Assembly (NCBI GenBank): GCA_030152405.1
Contig: JASLJL010000416.1
Span: forward strand, 1-7,775
Reading direction: 5' to 3'
Source of the DNA: Gordonia sp. (in: high G+C Gram-positive bacteria)
Lineage (GTDB): Bacteria > Actinomycetota > Actinomycetes > Mycobacteriales > Mycobacteriaceae
DNA length: 7,775 nucleotides
The position numbers and the translations under genes were made by a program. The notes below the pieces were generated by a model, which was given only the letters and a program-made list of their open reading frames with translations, had not been told where the DNA came from and made no database searches. The number at the start of each line of letters is the position of its first letter. Positions within the stretch are counted from its first letter, which is position 1. This document shows, piece by piece, positions 1-6,209 of the stretch.

Positions 1-1104
1 GCCCGGACCAATGCCGTCCGGAATCCCCGCCGCAGCGCGGCGACGGCCTTCGCGCTCACCCTCGGTCTCATGCTCGTTGTGGTGATCGGAACCCTGGGCG
101 CGTCGTTCAAGGGCACCACCGACGCGGCGGTCGACAAGGGAGTCAAGGCCGACTTCATCATCACCGGCACCAACAACGGGCAGATGCCGCTCGGCATCGC
201 AGACGCCGTCCGCAAGGCTCCCGGTGCTCAAACCGTGGTCAGTCAGGCGATCGCGATCGCCAAGCACGACGGCAAGAATGTGTGGATGACTGCTCCGCTC
301 GGTGGAAAGCTGTCCGATGTGGCGACTCTGACACCCGTCTCCGGAGTGGTGGACGTGCCCGCGAACGGGATGGCTGTCGACGACGCCACCGCCCGCGACC
401 AGGGCTGGAAGGTGGGCGAGGAGGTCACGTTGACCTCGCTCGCCGGAACCGAGGTCAAGGTTCCGATAGTCGGGATCTACGAGGCCACCGAGATCGCCGG
501 CCCACGCCTCATCGGCGAGGACGTGTACCGCGAACTGGTCCCGGTCGAGACGATGCGAGTCGTGCAGCCCATCTGGGTCAAGGGCAAGCCCGGCGTCGAT
601 CCCGACACGCTGCGCACCCAGCTGGAGGACGCGACCGCACCGTACCTGATCGCTCAGATCCAGGACCGTGAGGAGTTCAAGAACTCGATCTCGTCGCAGA
701 TCGACCAGATGATGATCACCCTCTACGCCCTGCTCGGTCTGTCGCTGGTGATCGCGGTTCTCGGCATCATCAACACGCTCGCGCTGTCGGTGGTGGAACG
801 CAAGCGGGAGATCGGCATGCTCCGAGCCGTGGGCATGGCCCGGGCGCAGGTGCGACGCTCGATCTACCTCGAGTCGACGTACATCGCGGTGTTCGGCGCG
901 CTCCTCGGCGCGGTCCTGGGTCTCGCGATCGGCGTGCCGCTGGTCCGCACCCTCGCCTACTGGGGACTCGAGGGAGTGGTCATCCCGTGGTCGCTCATCG
1001 GCGGCACCCTGGTGGGAGCGGCCGTCGTCGGCATCGTCGCCGCGCTGTGGCCCGCGGTCACCGCGGCCCGCACGAGACCGCTGGAGGCTATCGTCGAAGG
1101 ATGA
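1..1104 (+). CDS. ABC transporter permease, FtsX/MacB type (C-terminal part, 5' truncated by window)
   Basis: The frame is open from base 1, so the start lies outside the window; 367 residues plus a TGA stop are visible. They begin with a basic segment (NAVRNPRRSAAT), the usual lead into an FtsX-type module, followed by a TM helix at about visible residues 14-36. A periplasmic MacB_PCD-like domain of about 200 residues follows. Then come three TM helices (about 238-262, 291-315, 325-350), with the conserved cytoplasmic coupling segment ERKREIGMLRAVGM at 266-279 between the first two. This is one complete FtsX module. In actinobacterial permeases of about 850 residues it is commonly the second of two, so half or more of the protein is probably upstream. 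Such permeases work with a LolD/MacB-like ATPase in extrusion of lipids, peptides or lipoproteins, or in mechanotransmission; the substrate cannot be told here. The stop overlaps the next start (ATGA), implying translational coupling to the MmpS-like gene. Confidence 0.9.
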   Translation, partial: ARTNAVRNPRRSAATAFALTLGLMLVVVIGTLGASFKGTTDAAVDKGVKADFIITGTNNGQMPLGIADAVRKAPGAQTVVSQAIAIAKHDGKNVWMTAPLGGKLSDVATLTPVSGVVDVPANGMAVDDATARDQGWKVGEEVTLTSLAGTEVKVPIVGIYEATEIAGPRLIGEDVYRELVPVETMRVVQPIWVKGKPGVDPDTLRTQLEDATAPYLIAQIQDREEFKNSISSQIDQMMITLYALLGLSLVIAVLGIINTLALSVVERKREIGMLRAVGMARAQVRRSIYLESTYIAVFGALLGAVLGLAIGVPLVRTLAYWGLEGVVIPWSLIGGTLVGAAVVGIVAALWPAVTAARTRPLEAIVEG

Positions 1105-1595
1105 CCTCGGGGAAGAACACCGGCCGGACAGTCGTCCTGTCTCTCGCCGTCGCACTCTCCCTGATCGTGCTGCTCGTCGTGGCGGTACTCGTGTTCCGCG
1201 ACTCGTCGTCGCAGGACTCGGGTGCCGCCACGACGACTGTCACGGCGCCGTCGTCCACCACGACATCGTCGACGGCGACGAGCACGACGACCCGCTCCAC
1301 TCCGACGAGCACTCACACCCGTCCGACCGGGGAGCCGGGCACCGTCACCTATCAGTTCACCGGCGACGGAGACGTGGTCGGAGCGTCGTACCGGAGCGGC
1401 AACACGATGCGGATCGTCGCGATCACGGGCACTCCGTGGCAGCAGAAGACCACCGTCGACGACCGGCGCGCACGACTCACCGGCATCGTGATCCGCGGCA
1501 AGATCACCTGCCTGATCATGCAGGGCGAGGACCTCATCGCCTCCTCCACGTCGTCCGGTGGTCCCATCACCTGCACGGCCACCCTCCCGCGCTGA
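1101..1595 (+). CDS. Single-pass membrane protein with Ser/Thr-rich stalk and MmpS-like C-terminal domain
   Basis: This encodes 164 residues. I chose the ATG at 1101 because it overlaps the permease stop (ATGA) and gives a short basic N-terminus directly before a TM helix at about 10-32; the open frame upstream only runs inside the permease. Residues 35-75 form a linker made almost wholly of Ser, Thr, Ala and Pro, typical of an extracytoplasmic stalk and a plausible target of actinobacterial O-mannosylation. Residues 80-164 look like the beta-sandwich of the MmpS family: VTYQFTGDG, then GASYRSGN, a TPW motif, and two ITC strands whose Cys137 and Cys158 could form a disulfide. MmpS proteins are periplasmic accessories of MmpL lipid transporters. 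Here the partner is an ABC permease, so it may be an accessory of that transporter. The family assignment rests on motif pattern and is moderate; the TM-plus-stalk topology is clear. Confidence 0.8.
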   Translation: MTSGKNTGRTVVLSLAVALSLIVLLVVAVLVFRDSSSQDSGAATTTVTAPSSTTTSSTATSTTTRSTPTSTHTRPTGEPGTVTYQFTGDGDVVGASYRSGNTMRIVAITGTPWQQKTTVDDRRARLTGIVIRGKITCLIMQGEDLIASSTSSGGPITCTATLPR

Positions 1596-1639
1596 CCGGC
1601 CCTGCCGCGCGTCGCCTGGTTCGACTCGATCACCGAATA

Positions 1640-1691
1640 CCGCTGGTTGAGCCGGGGCCGTAGCGCAGCGGAGGGCCCGTGTCGAAACCAC
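1640..1691. repeat. Probable dispersed actinobacterial intergenic repeat with inverted-repeat structure
   Basis: This lies in the 115-bp gap between two convergent genes. Read on the - strand it starts with TGGTTTCGACACGGGCC and ends with GGCTCAACCAGCGG, separated by a GC-rich core containing GCTGCGC. From memory this is the signature of a short palindromic repeat scattered between genes in Gordonia, Rhodococcus and relatives. Visible pairings are TGGTT (1644-1648) with AACCA (1686-1690), and GGGCC (1655-1659) with GGCCC (1674-1678). A second partial arm, TGGTTCGAC at 1617-1625, can pair with the TCGAAACCA at 1682-1690. There is no second full copy in this window, so repetition is inferred. 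Its place between two 3' ends would suit a bidirectional terminator, but no U-tract is present. Confidence 0.6.
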
Positions 1692-1710
1692 TCGCCCGGG
1701 TGAGCCGGGG

Positions 1711-2454
1711 TCAGTGGCGGTGCAGGACGAGGACGAGGTTGGTGGACGCGAACTCGCGGAGGACGGGGACCTTCGCGACCGGCCAGGCCGGCCGGGGGAG
1801 ATAGCGGGGGAACGCCGCCTGCAGGGTCGCATCGGGCGTCTCACGGGCCCAGCGCAGTCCCGCCGCCGCGGTGATCGGAAAGAGCGACTCCCCGAACAGA
1901 TTCTTCGGCGGATGCCCGTGGCGCCGCGTGTACCAGCGCGCGGCGCGATGCCCGCCCGCGTAGTGCGTCAGACCCATCTCGTGGCCTCCGAACGGACCCC
2001 ACCACAGCGTGTAGCTCAACACGACGGTGCCGCCGGGCCGGGTCACCCGCACCATCTCGTCGGCCATCTCCCAGGGGCGATCGGTGTGTTCGGCGACGTT
2101 CGACGAATAGCAGACGTCCACGCTGCCCGAACGGAACGGCAGATGCTGGCCCTGCGCACGAACTGCCGTGCGGTGATCCAGTCCGGCCGCATGCATCTCG
2201 CCGGCATCCGGTTCCACGGACAGGTAGTCGGCGCCCCGTGCGGTGAACGCGTCGGCGAAGAACCCCGGGCCGCCGCCGACGTCGAGAACGGCGGCGCCGT
2301 CGACCGGTCCGTGCAGATCGGTGATCATGACCGCGGTGTCGTCGGCCAGCGCACTGTAGAAGCGGTCCGGATAGGTCTGCTCGTGGCGGAACTCGCGGAA
2401 CAGCCGGACCGAGCGGGCCACGGTGGCACGGCGGGCGAAGCTGGCAGCGGTCAT
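1711..2454 (-). CDS. Class I SAM-dependent methyltransferase (Rv0224c-like)
   Basis: This encodes 247 residues of a cytosolic methyltransferase with a Rossmann fold. SAM-binding motif I is VLDVGGGPGFF (57-67). The acidic end of strand 2 is LSVEPD (78-83, Glu81). The LPFRSGSVDVCYSSNVAEH stretch (105-123) is motif II and the start of the helix after it, and VTRPGGTVVLSY (137-148) is motif III. The later HEMGLTHY and KNLFGESLF segments and the VPVLREFASTNLVLVL end resemble, as I recall it, M. tuberculosis Rv0224c. I chose the ATG at 2454 because family members begin close to the FARRAT...RSVRLFREFR segment; the frame is open further to 2526, but that would overlap the divergent glycosyltransferase by 44 bp. 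The acceptor substrate is unknown. Proximity to a glycosyltransferase suggests methylation of a sugar or lipid intermediate of the envelope, which is inference. It faces the MmpS-like gene tail-to-tail. Confidence 0.9.
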   Translation of the reverse strand: MTAASFARRATVARSVRLFREFRHEQTYPDRFYSALADDTAVMITDLHGPVDGAAVLDVGGGPGFFADAFTARGADYLSVEPDAGEMHAAGLDHRTAVRAQGQHLPFRSGSVDVCYSSNVAEHTDRPWEMADEMVRVTRPGGTVVLSYTLWWGPFGGHEMGLTHYAGGHRAARWYTRRHGHPPKNLFGESLFPITAAAGLRWARETPDATLQAAFPRYLPRPAWPVAKVPVLREFASTNLVLVLHRH

Positions 2455-2469
2455 CGCCTCAGCGTCGCA

Positions 2470-2475
2470 TACCCT
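2470..2475 (+). promoter_or_regulatory. Candidate -10 element (TACCCT) for the glycosyltransferase
   Basis: TACCCT fits the actinobacterial SigA-type -10 consensus TANNNT. Its last base is 7 nt before the GTG at 2483, so transcription would start at or next to the start codon. No Shine-Dalgarno sequence is visible before the GTG. Together these point to a leaderless mRNA, a common class in mycobacteria and relatives. No convincing -35 is visible. Confidence 0.4.
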
Positions 2476-2482
2476 GGATCGA

Positions 2483-3610
2483 GTGAATCCCCCGGCCGAC
2501 GTCCTGCTGCTGTGCTGGCGCGACACGGGGCACCCGCAGGGCGGCGGAAGCGAACGCTACCTCGAACGGGTCGGCGCCCACCTCGCCGGCCGCGGGTCAC
2601 GCGTCACGCTCATCACCGCCCGTTATCCGGGAGCGGCCCGCAAACAGATGGTCGACGGGATGCGGGTGCTGCGCGCCGGCGGCCGTCTCACCGTCTACCT
2701 CCGCACCGCGGCCACCCTCGCCGCGGCGCGCATCGGCCGCGGTCGTCTGGCCGGGTACCGGCCCGACGTGGTCGTCGACACCCAGAACGGGGTCCCGTTC
2801 TTCGCCTCCGCAGTGACCGGTTCACCCACGGTCGTGCTGGTCCACCACTGCCACCGGGAGCAGTGGCCGGTCGCCGGACCGGTCCTGTCCCGAATCGGCT
2901 GGTTCATCGAGTCGAGGATCTCGCCGCGTGTCCACCGCGATACGCAGTACGTGACGGTGTCGGAGCCGTCGGCGGCCGAACTCGTCGAGCTCGGCGTCTC
3001 CCGAGAGCGAATCACCGTGGTGCGCAACGGCGTCGACCCGGTGCCCGCGGGGGTGGCCGCCCGGGTGGCCCATCCGCGGCGCAGGTTGATCGTCGTCTCG
3101 CGGCTGGTGCCGCACAAACAGGTGGAGCACGCCCTGACAACCGTCGCGCGCCTTACCCAGCAGGGTATCGACGTCCACCTCGACGTGGTGGGCGGCGGTT
3201 GGTGGGCCGATGAGCTCCGCGCCGTCGCATCAGTCCTGGAGATCGATGATCGAGTGATGTTCCACGGTCACGTCGACGACACCCGAAAGCACGAGCTGCT
3301 GGCGGCCGCCGACCTCCATCTGATGCCGTCTCGGAAGGAGGGGTGGGGTCTCGCGGTGATCGAGGCGGCGCAGCACGCCGTTCCCACCGTCGGGTACCGC
3401 AGCTCAGCGGGCCTCACCGACTCGATCGTCGACGGGACGACGGGGATCCTGGTCGACGACGTCGACGATCTCGTCACCACCGTCGCCGAACTGGTCGACG
3501 ACCCGCAGCGCCTCGCGGACCTCGGTCACGCCGCCCGCGAACGGTCACAGAACTACTCGTGGTCGTCGACGGCCGACGGCTTCGAAGCGGTTCTGCGGAG
3601 TCTGGCCTGA
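2483..3610 (+). CDS. Glycosyltransferase family 4, GT-B fold (Rv0225-like)
   Basis: This encodes 375 residues of a retaining, cytosolic or membrane-associated glycosyltransferase that uses an activated sugar donor. The N-terminal acceptor domain starts with DVLLLCWRDTGHPQGGGSERYL; its GGGSE segment (20-24) is the glycine-rich loop after strand 1. A linker carries LVHHCHREQWPVAGP, strongly reminiscent of Rv0225. The C-terminal donor domain has the phosphate-binding pair in SRLVPHK (Arg207, Lys212) and the EX7E motif as EGWGLAVIE (Glu286, Glu294). All hallmark residues are intact. I chose the GTG at 2483 because homologous proteins begin just before the first beta strand, and the earlier in-frame start at 2423 would overlap the divergent methyltransferase. 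The gene is divergent from the methyltransferase across 28 bp and convergent with the polytopic membrane protein, with 58 bp of overlapping coding sequence. Donor and acceptor are unknown; mannose transfer to an envelope glycolipid is a reasonable guess only. Confidence 0.93.
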   Translation: MNPPADVLLLCWRDTGHPQGGGSERYLERVGAHLAGRGSRVTLITARYPGAARKQMVDGMRVLRAGGRLTVYLRTAATLAAARIGRGRLAGYRPDVVVDTQNGVPFFASAVTGSPTVVLVHHCHREQWPVAGPVLSRIGWFIESRISPRVHRDTQYVTVSEPSAAELVELGVSRERITVVRNGVDPVPAGVAARVAHPRRRLIVVSRLVPHKQVEHALTTVARLTQQGIDVHLDVVGGGWWADELRAVASVLEIDDRVMFHGHVDDTRKHELLAAADLHLMPSRKEGWGLAVIEAAQHAVPTVGYRSSAGLTDSIVDGTTGILVDDVDDLVTTVAELVDDPQRLADLGHAARERSQNYSWSSTADGFEAVLRSLA

Positions 3611-5202
3611 CCTGCGGAGACCAGTCCCGCGATGAGCGCCGCGAACCAGAGCACGAGCGCGACGACTGCGGCCGCCCACGTCCCGATGGTCGGCGCCGGC
3701 GATTCGGCGGCACCGTCGATCCGGAGCAGACGCAGATGTTCGCCGTGAAACACTTCCTCGGCGTCGAGACCGGCCGGAACCGCCGCCTCCTCCACAATCA
3801 CCCAGCCCACGCCGAGATCGGCGAGGGCACGCGCGTCGCCTGCCGCCAGCGCGTCGACGATCTCAGCGCTTCGACCGTCCGGCGCGTCGTAAGCGTCGCC
3901 GTCGACGATCAGGCCGCGGCCGGACACGACCGGCGCGTCGACCATGCGCGGCAGCGGGCTCAACGACGGGCCGTGGGTCCACGTCAACGACCGCACGGTG
4001 TCGGCGGGCCACACGGCGACGGTGGTGTCATCGGAACCGATCAGAGAGGTGACCTCGGCGTAGTCGGTGGGGATCGTCACCGGGCGGACGCCGCCGCCCA
4101 CGCCCCAAGCCAGGTCGGGCAGCGGAGCGATCACCAACAGGACGGCCGCACCGACCGCGAATCCGCCCGGCACCCATCGGCGCAGCCAGGCGACGCAGGC
4201 GGCCGCGGCGACGGCGACGAAGGGAACGGCCAGCGCCAAGTACTTCTGCGTGTCTCGGAACAGTCCCGCTCCGGGCACATGGGTGAGAGCCGCGTCCATC
4301 ACCGCCAGCCCCGGACCGGTCGCGGCGAGCACCGTCAACGTCACCGCCCCGACGGCGAGCCATCCCAACGCACGTGTCACCGGTCCCGGCTTGCGCCGGG
4401 CGATCTCCACGCACCCGGCGACGATCACCACGAGCAGACAGCCGGTCGCGACGACGGCCCACCACGACGTCCGACTCGACGGGACGGCGTCCGCGTTCCA
4501 GATCCCGCCGAGACCGACCGCGGTGCCGAGTGAGCCGAGCCCCGGTTCGGCACGGAGGGCGAACGCTCCCGCTCCGCCCGACGACCCCGACACCGACGAC
4601 ACGACCGACCCGACCAGCCACGGCGACGCCGTGGCCAGCCAGCCGAGAGTCATCAGGGCCGCGTCACGTCGTGGAGCGCGGACGGCGACCGCGACGACCG
4701 CGGCGACGATCAGCGCGAGAATCGAGCCGGTGGGAGTGAAGCCCGCGACGGCGAACAGTCCGAGCAGAGGCCAGCGCCGCTTGTCGAGCACGGCGATCAC
4801 CGTCGGACCCAGCGCGGCGTAGCCGATCAGCAGGCTCCAGTGCCCCTGCAGCAGGCGTTCGGCGACGTACGGATTCCAGATCGCGACGGTCGCGCCGGCC
4901 ACCGCGCCGGCGGTCCCGGCGGAGGGCACCAGACGGCGTGCGAGCGTCCCGTAGCCGACGCCGGCGCAGCACACCGCGCCGGCCGTCAACACCGCGACCA
5001 GCCAGCCGCCGTCCACCAGTCGGGACAGCAGGCCCAGCACCGCGTCCTGGGGGACGGCCCGTGGAGCACTTCCGTCGATCCCGAACGCCGACGGCGTCAA
5101 CGAGAACCGGGGGACCGCCACGGCGTCGCGGTAGATCAGGTGCCCGCCGAACATCGGCGCACAGATCAGCGCCGTGAGCAGGGCACTGACCGCGAACAGC
5201 AC
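3553..5202 (-). CDS. Large polytopic membrane protein (Rv0226c-like, possible GT-C-type fold)
   Basis: This encodes 549 residues with about 11-12 hydrophobic segments: one at 3-19, several between about 66 and 203, then about 248-266, 277-297, 324-342 and 348-363. A soluble, probably extracytoplasmic domain follows (about 370-505), then a last helix (506-530) and a basic/acidic tail. Conserved-looking blocks are IYRDAVAVPRF after TM1, IWNPYVAERLLQGHWSLL (108-125) and GLFRDTQKY (313-321). The acidic residue just after TM1 (Asp26) sits where GT-C glycosyltransferases place a catalytic Asp/Glu, so a polyprenyl-phosphate-sugar-dependent transferase is possible but unproven. Order, strand and size match M. 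tuberculosis Rv0226c. The GTG at 5202 is the first possible start: it lies 3 nt after the lyase stop, which is in the same frame, and no Shine-Dalgarno sequence is visible. The N-terminus has no basic residue before TM1, which is unusual. The 3' end overlaps the glycosyltransferase gene by 58 bp. Confidence 0.85.
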   Translation of the reverse strand: MLFAVSALLTALICAPMFGGHLIYRDAVAVPRFSLTPSAFGIDGSAPRAVPQDAVLGLLSRLVDGGWLVAVLTAGAVCCAGVGYGTLARRLVPSAGTAGAVAGATVAIWNPYVAERLLQGHWSLLIGYAALGPTVIAVLDKRRWPLLGLFAVAGFTPTGSILALIVAAVVAVAVRAPRRDAALMTLGWLATASPWLVGSVVSSVSGSSGGAGAFALRAEPGLGSLGTAVGLGGIWNADAVPSSRTSWWAVVATGCLLVVIVAGCVEIARRKPGPVTRALGWLAVGAVTLTVLAATGPGLAVMDAALTHVPGAGLFRDTQKYLALAVPFVAVAAAACVAWLRRWVPGGFAVGAAVLLVIAPLPDLAWGVGGGVRPVTIPTDYAEVTSLIGSDDTTVAVWPADTVRSLTWTHGPSLSPLPRMVDAPVVSGRGLIVDGDAYDAPDGRSAEIVDALAAGDARALADLGVGWVIVEEAAVPAGLDAEEVFHGEHLRLLRIDGAAESPAPTIGTWAAAVVALVLWFAALIAGLVSAGQARLRRTASKPSAVDDHE

Positions 5203-5205
5203 AGG

Positions 5206-6120
5206 TCAGAAGTGATAGGTGTCTGTCGGAGCGGGGGAGTGGTCGGAGATCCCGTAGTCGTTCGGCACGATCCGGTACGCCCGCGCCAGGTCGAGGATCT
5301 TGGTCGCTCGAGCGATGCGGGGCAGGTCGGAGCCGTTGCGGATCTCCCCGCCCTCCGCCTCGAACTCGGTGAAGAATTCACGCGCCCAGCTGATGTCGTC
5401 CAACGACGGCGAAAGACCCTCGTTCACGGCGGCACACTGGTCGGGAGTCAGGCAGATCTTGCCGGTCATGCCGAACTCGGCGCTCACCGCCGTCGCATCG
5501 CTCAGCTTGTGCGGGTTGGAGCCGACGGTCGGGCCGTCGATCGCCGACGGCAGGTTGGCTGCCTTCGCGGCGATCGTGAAGCGCGAACGCGCGTAGGCGA
5601 GGGTCGTCGGGCTCTCGCCGAAGCCGGTGTCGCGACGGAAGTCGCCGATGCCGAATGCCAGGCGGAACGTGCCCTTCGCCGACGCGATCTCCGTGATGCG
5701 CTCGAGTCCGCGGGCGGTCTCCACCAACGCGACGACGGGGATGTTCGGAAGCCGCTTGGCCGTCTCGGTGACGTGATCGACGGACTCGACCATCGCCAGC
5801 ATCACGCCGCCGATCGAGGTGTCGGCGAGCGCGGCGATGTCGGCGGCCCACCACGGGGTGCCGAAACCGTTGATGCGGACCCAGTCGGAGTGGCCGTCCT
5901 CCATCCAACGGACCACGTTGGCGCGTGCGCTGTCCTTGTCCTTCGGGGCGACCGCGTCTTCGATGTCGAGGACGACGATGTCGGCGCGCGAGCGTGCGGC
6001 GGCCTCGAAACGGTCGTACTGGGCACCGTTGACGAGCAGCCAGCTGCGCGCGAGTACCGGATCGATCCGGGATCCGACGTCGGCGGGATCGGGCTCGTGG
6101 AAAGGTTCGGTGTCGTACAT
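5206..6120 (-). CDS. HpcH/HpaI aldolase / CitE-family CoA ester lyase
   Basis: This encodes 304 residues of a probable cytosolic TIM-barrel lyase acting on acyl-CoA thioesters, of the malyl-, citramalyl- or beta-hydroxyacyl-CoA kind. Visible family motifs are IVVLDIEDAVAPKDKDSAR (48-66), VRING (81-85) with the substrate-binding Arg82, VALVETARGLERI (130-142) with metal-ligand Glu134, and LAFGIGDFRRDTG (154-166) with metal-ligand Asp160. The GPTVGS and GMTGKICLTPDQ blocks (197-202, 217-228) correspond to the conserved GFxGKxxIHPxQ region of CitE proteins, here with Cys-Leu-Thr in place of Ile-His. The length suits stand-alone CitE-like enzymes; no citrate lyase partner genes are near. The ATG at 6120 is the only good start, but no clear Shine-Dalgarno precedes it. 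The gene leads a two-gene - strand unit with the polytopic membrane protein and is divergent from the flippase gene. The substrate cannot be determined. Confidence 0.92.
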   Translation of the reverse strand: MYDTEPFHEPDPADVGSRIDPVLARSWLLVNGAQYDRFEAAARSRADIVVLDIEDAVAPKDKDSARANVVRWMEDGHSDWVRINGFGTPWWAADIAALADTSIGGVMLAMVESVDHVTETAKRLPNIPVVALVETARGLERITEIASAKGTFRLAFGIGDFRRDTGFGESPTTLAYARSRFTIAAKAANLPSAIDGPTVGSNPHKLSDATAVSAEFGMTGKICLTPDQCAAVNEGLSPSLDDISWAREFFTEFEAEGGEIRNGSDLPRIARATKILDLARAYRIVPNDYGISDHSPAPTDTYHF

Positions 6121-6159
6121 CGAGGTGAAACGCCTACTCGCTAGCAGTGAAGGTCGGGT

Positions 6160-6177
6160 CGATACAGTCGATGCAGT
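6160..6177. repeat. Tandem 9-bp direct repeat in the lyase/flippase divergent promoter region
   Basis: CGATACAGT is followed directly by CGATGCAGT, differing at one base. The pair lies between two divergent genes and overlaps the candidate -10 elements on both strands, so it could be a regulator-binding site. At this length and GC content chance is not excluded. Confidence 0.3.
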
Positions 6178-6180
6178 CTA
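6175..6180 (-). promoter_or_regulatory. Candidate -10 element (TAGACT) for the lyase/membrane-protein unit
   Basis: Read on the - strand, TAGACT fits TANNNT and would put the transcript start near 6168, leaving a leader of about 50 nt before the lyase ATG at 6120. No -35 is recognisable. It overlaps the candidate -10 on the opposite strand. Confidence 0.25.
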
Positions 6181-6184
6181 CCCT
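6179..6184 (+). promoter_or_regulatory. Candidate -10 element (TACCCT) for the flippase
   Basis: This is the same hexamer, TACCCT, as upstream of the glycosyltransferase. It predicts a transcript start near 6191, which would exclude the upstream in-frame starts at 6147 and 6171 and favour the ATG at 6210. TACAGT at 6163-6168 is an alternative -10. Confidence 0.3.
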
Positions 6185-6209
6185 CAGCCCGCCCGGCACA
6201 CTGGTGGGC

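Noticed and set aside
987..1100. Upstream start for the MmpS-like protein adding 38 residues
   Set aside because: The extension lies inside the permease gene and is Arg/His/Gly-rich; the ATG at 1101 places a basic tip right before the TM helix.
2455..2526. Upstream start for the methyltransferase adding 24 residues
   Set aside because: The extension (SRQHSSRTSAGG...) is not family-like and would overlap the divergent glycosyltransferase coding region and its candidate promoter.
1714..3213. A 499-codon + strand open frame antisense to the methyltransferase and out of frame with the glycosyltransferase
   Set aside because: Composition is Arg/Gly/Pro/His-rich as in GC-bias shadow frames, with no domain pattern; both genes it covers carry full family motifs.
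3420..3510. Dense GTCGAC/GACGAC repetition that looks like a short tandem repeat
   Set aside because: It encodes a run of Val-Asp-Asp codons in the glycosyltransferase with normal codon bias; the units are irregular.
3343..6144. Long + strand open frames at 3343-4533 and 4840-6144
   Set aside because: They are antisense to the polytopic protein and lyase, with shadow-frame composition and no recognisable motif.
6147..6209. N-terminal extension of the flippase from GTG 6147 or ATG 6171
   Set aside because: The extra residues are not membrane-like and overlap the candidate -10 elements. It is not excluded, only less likely.
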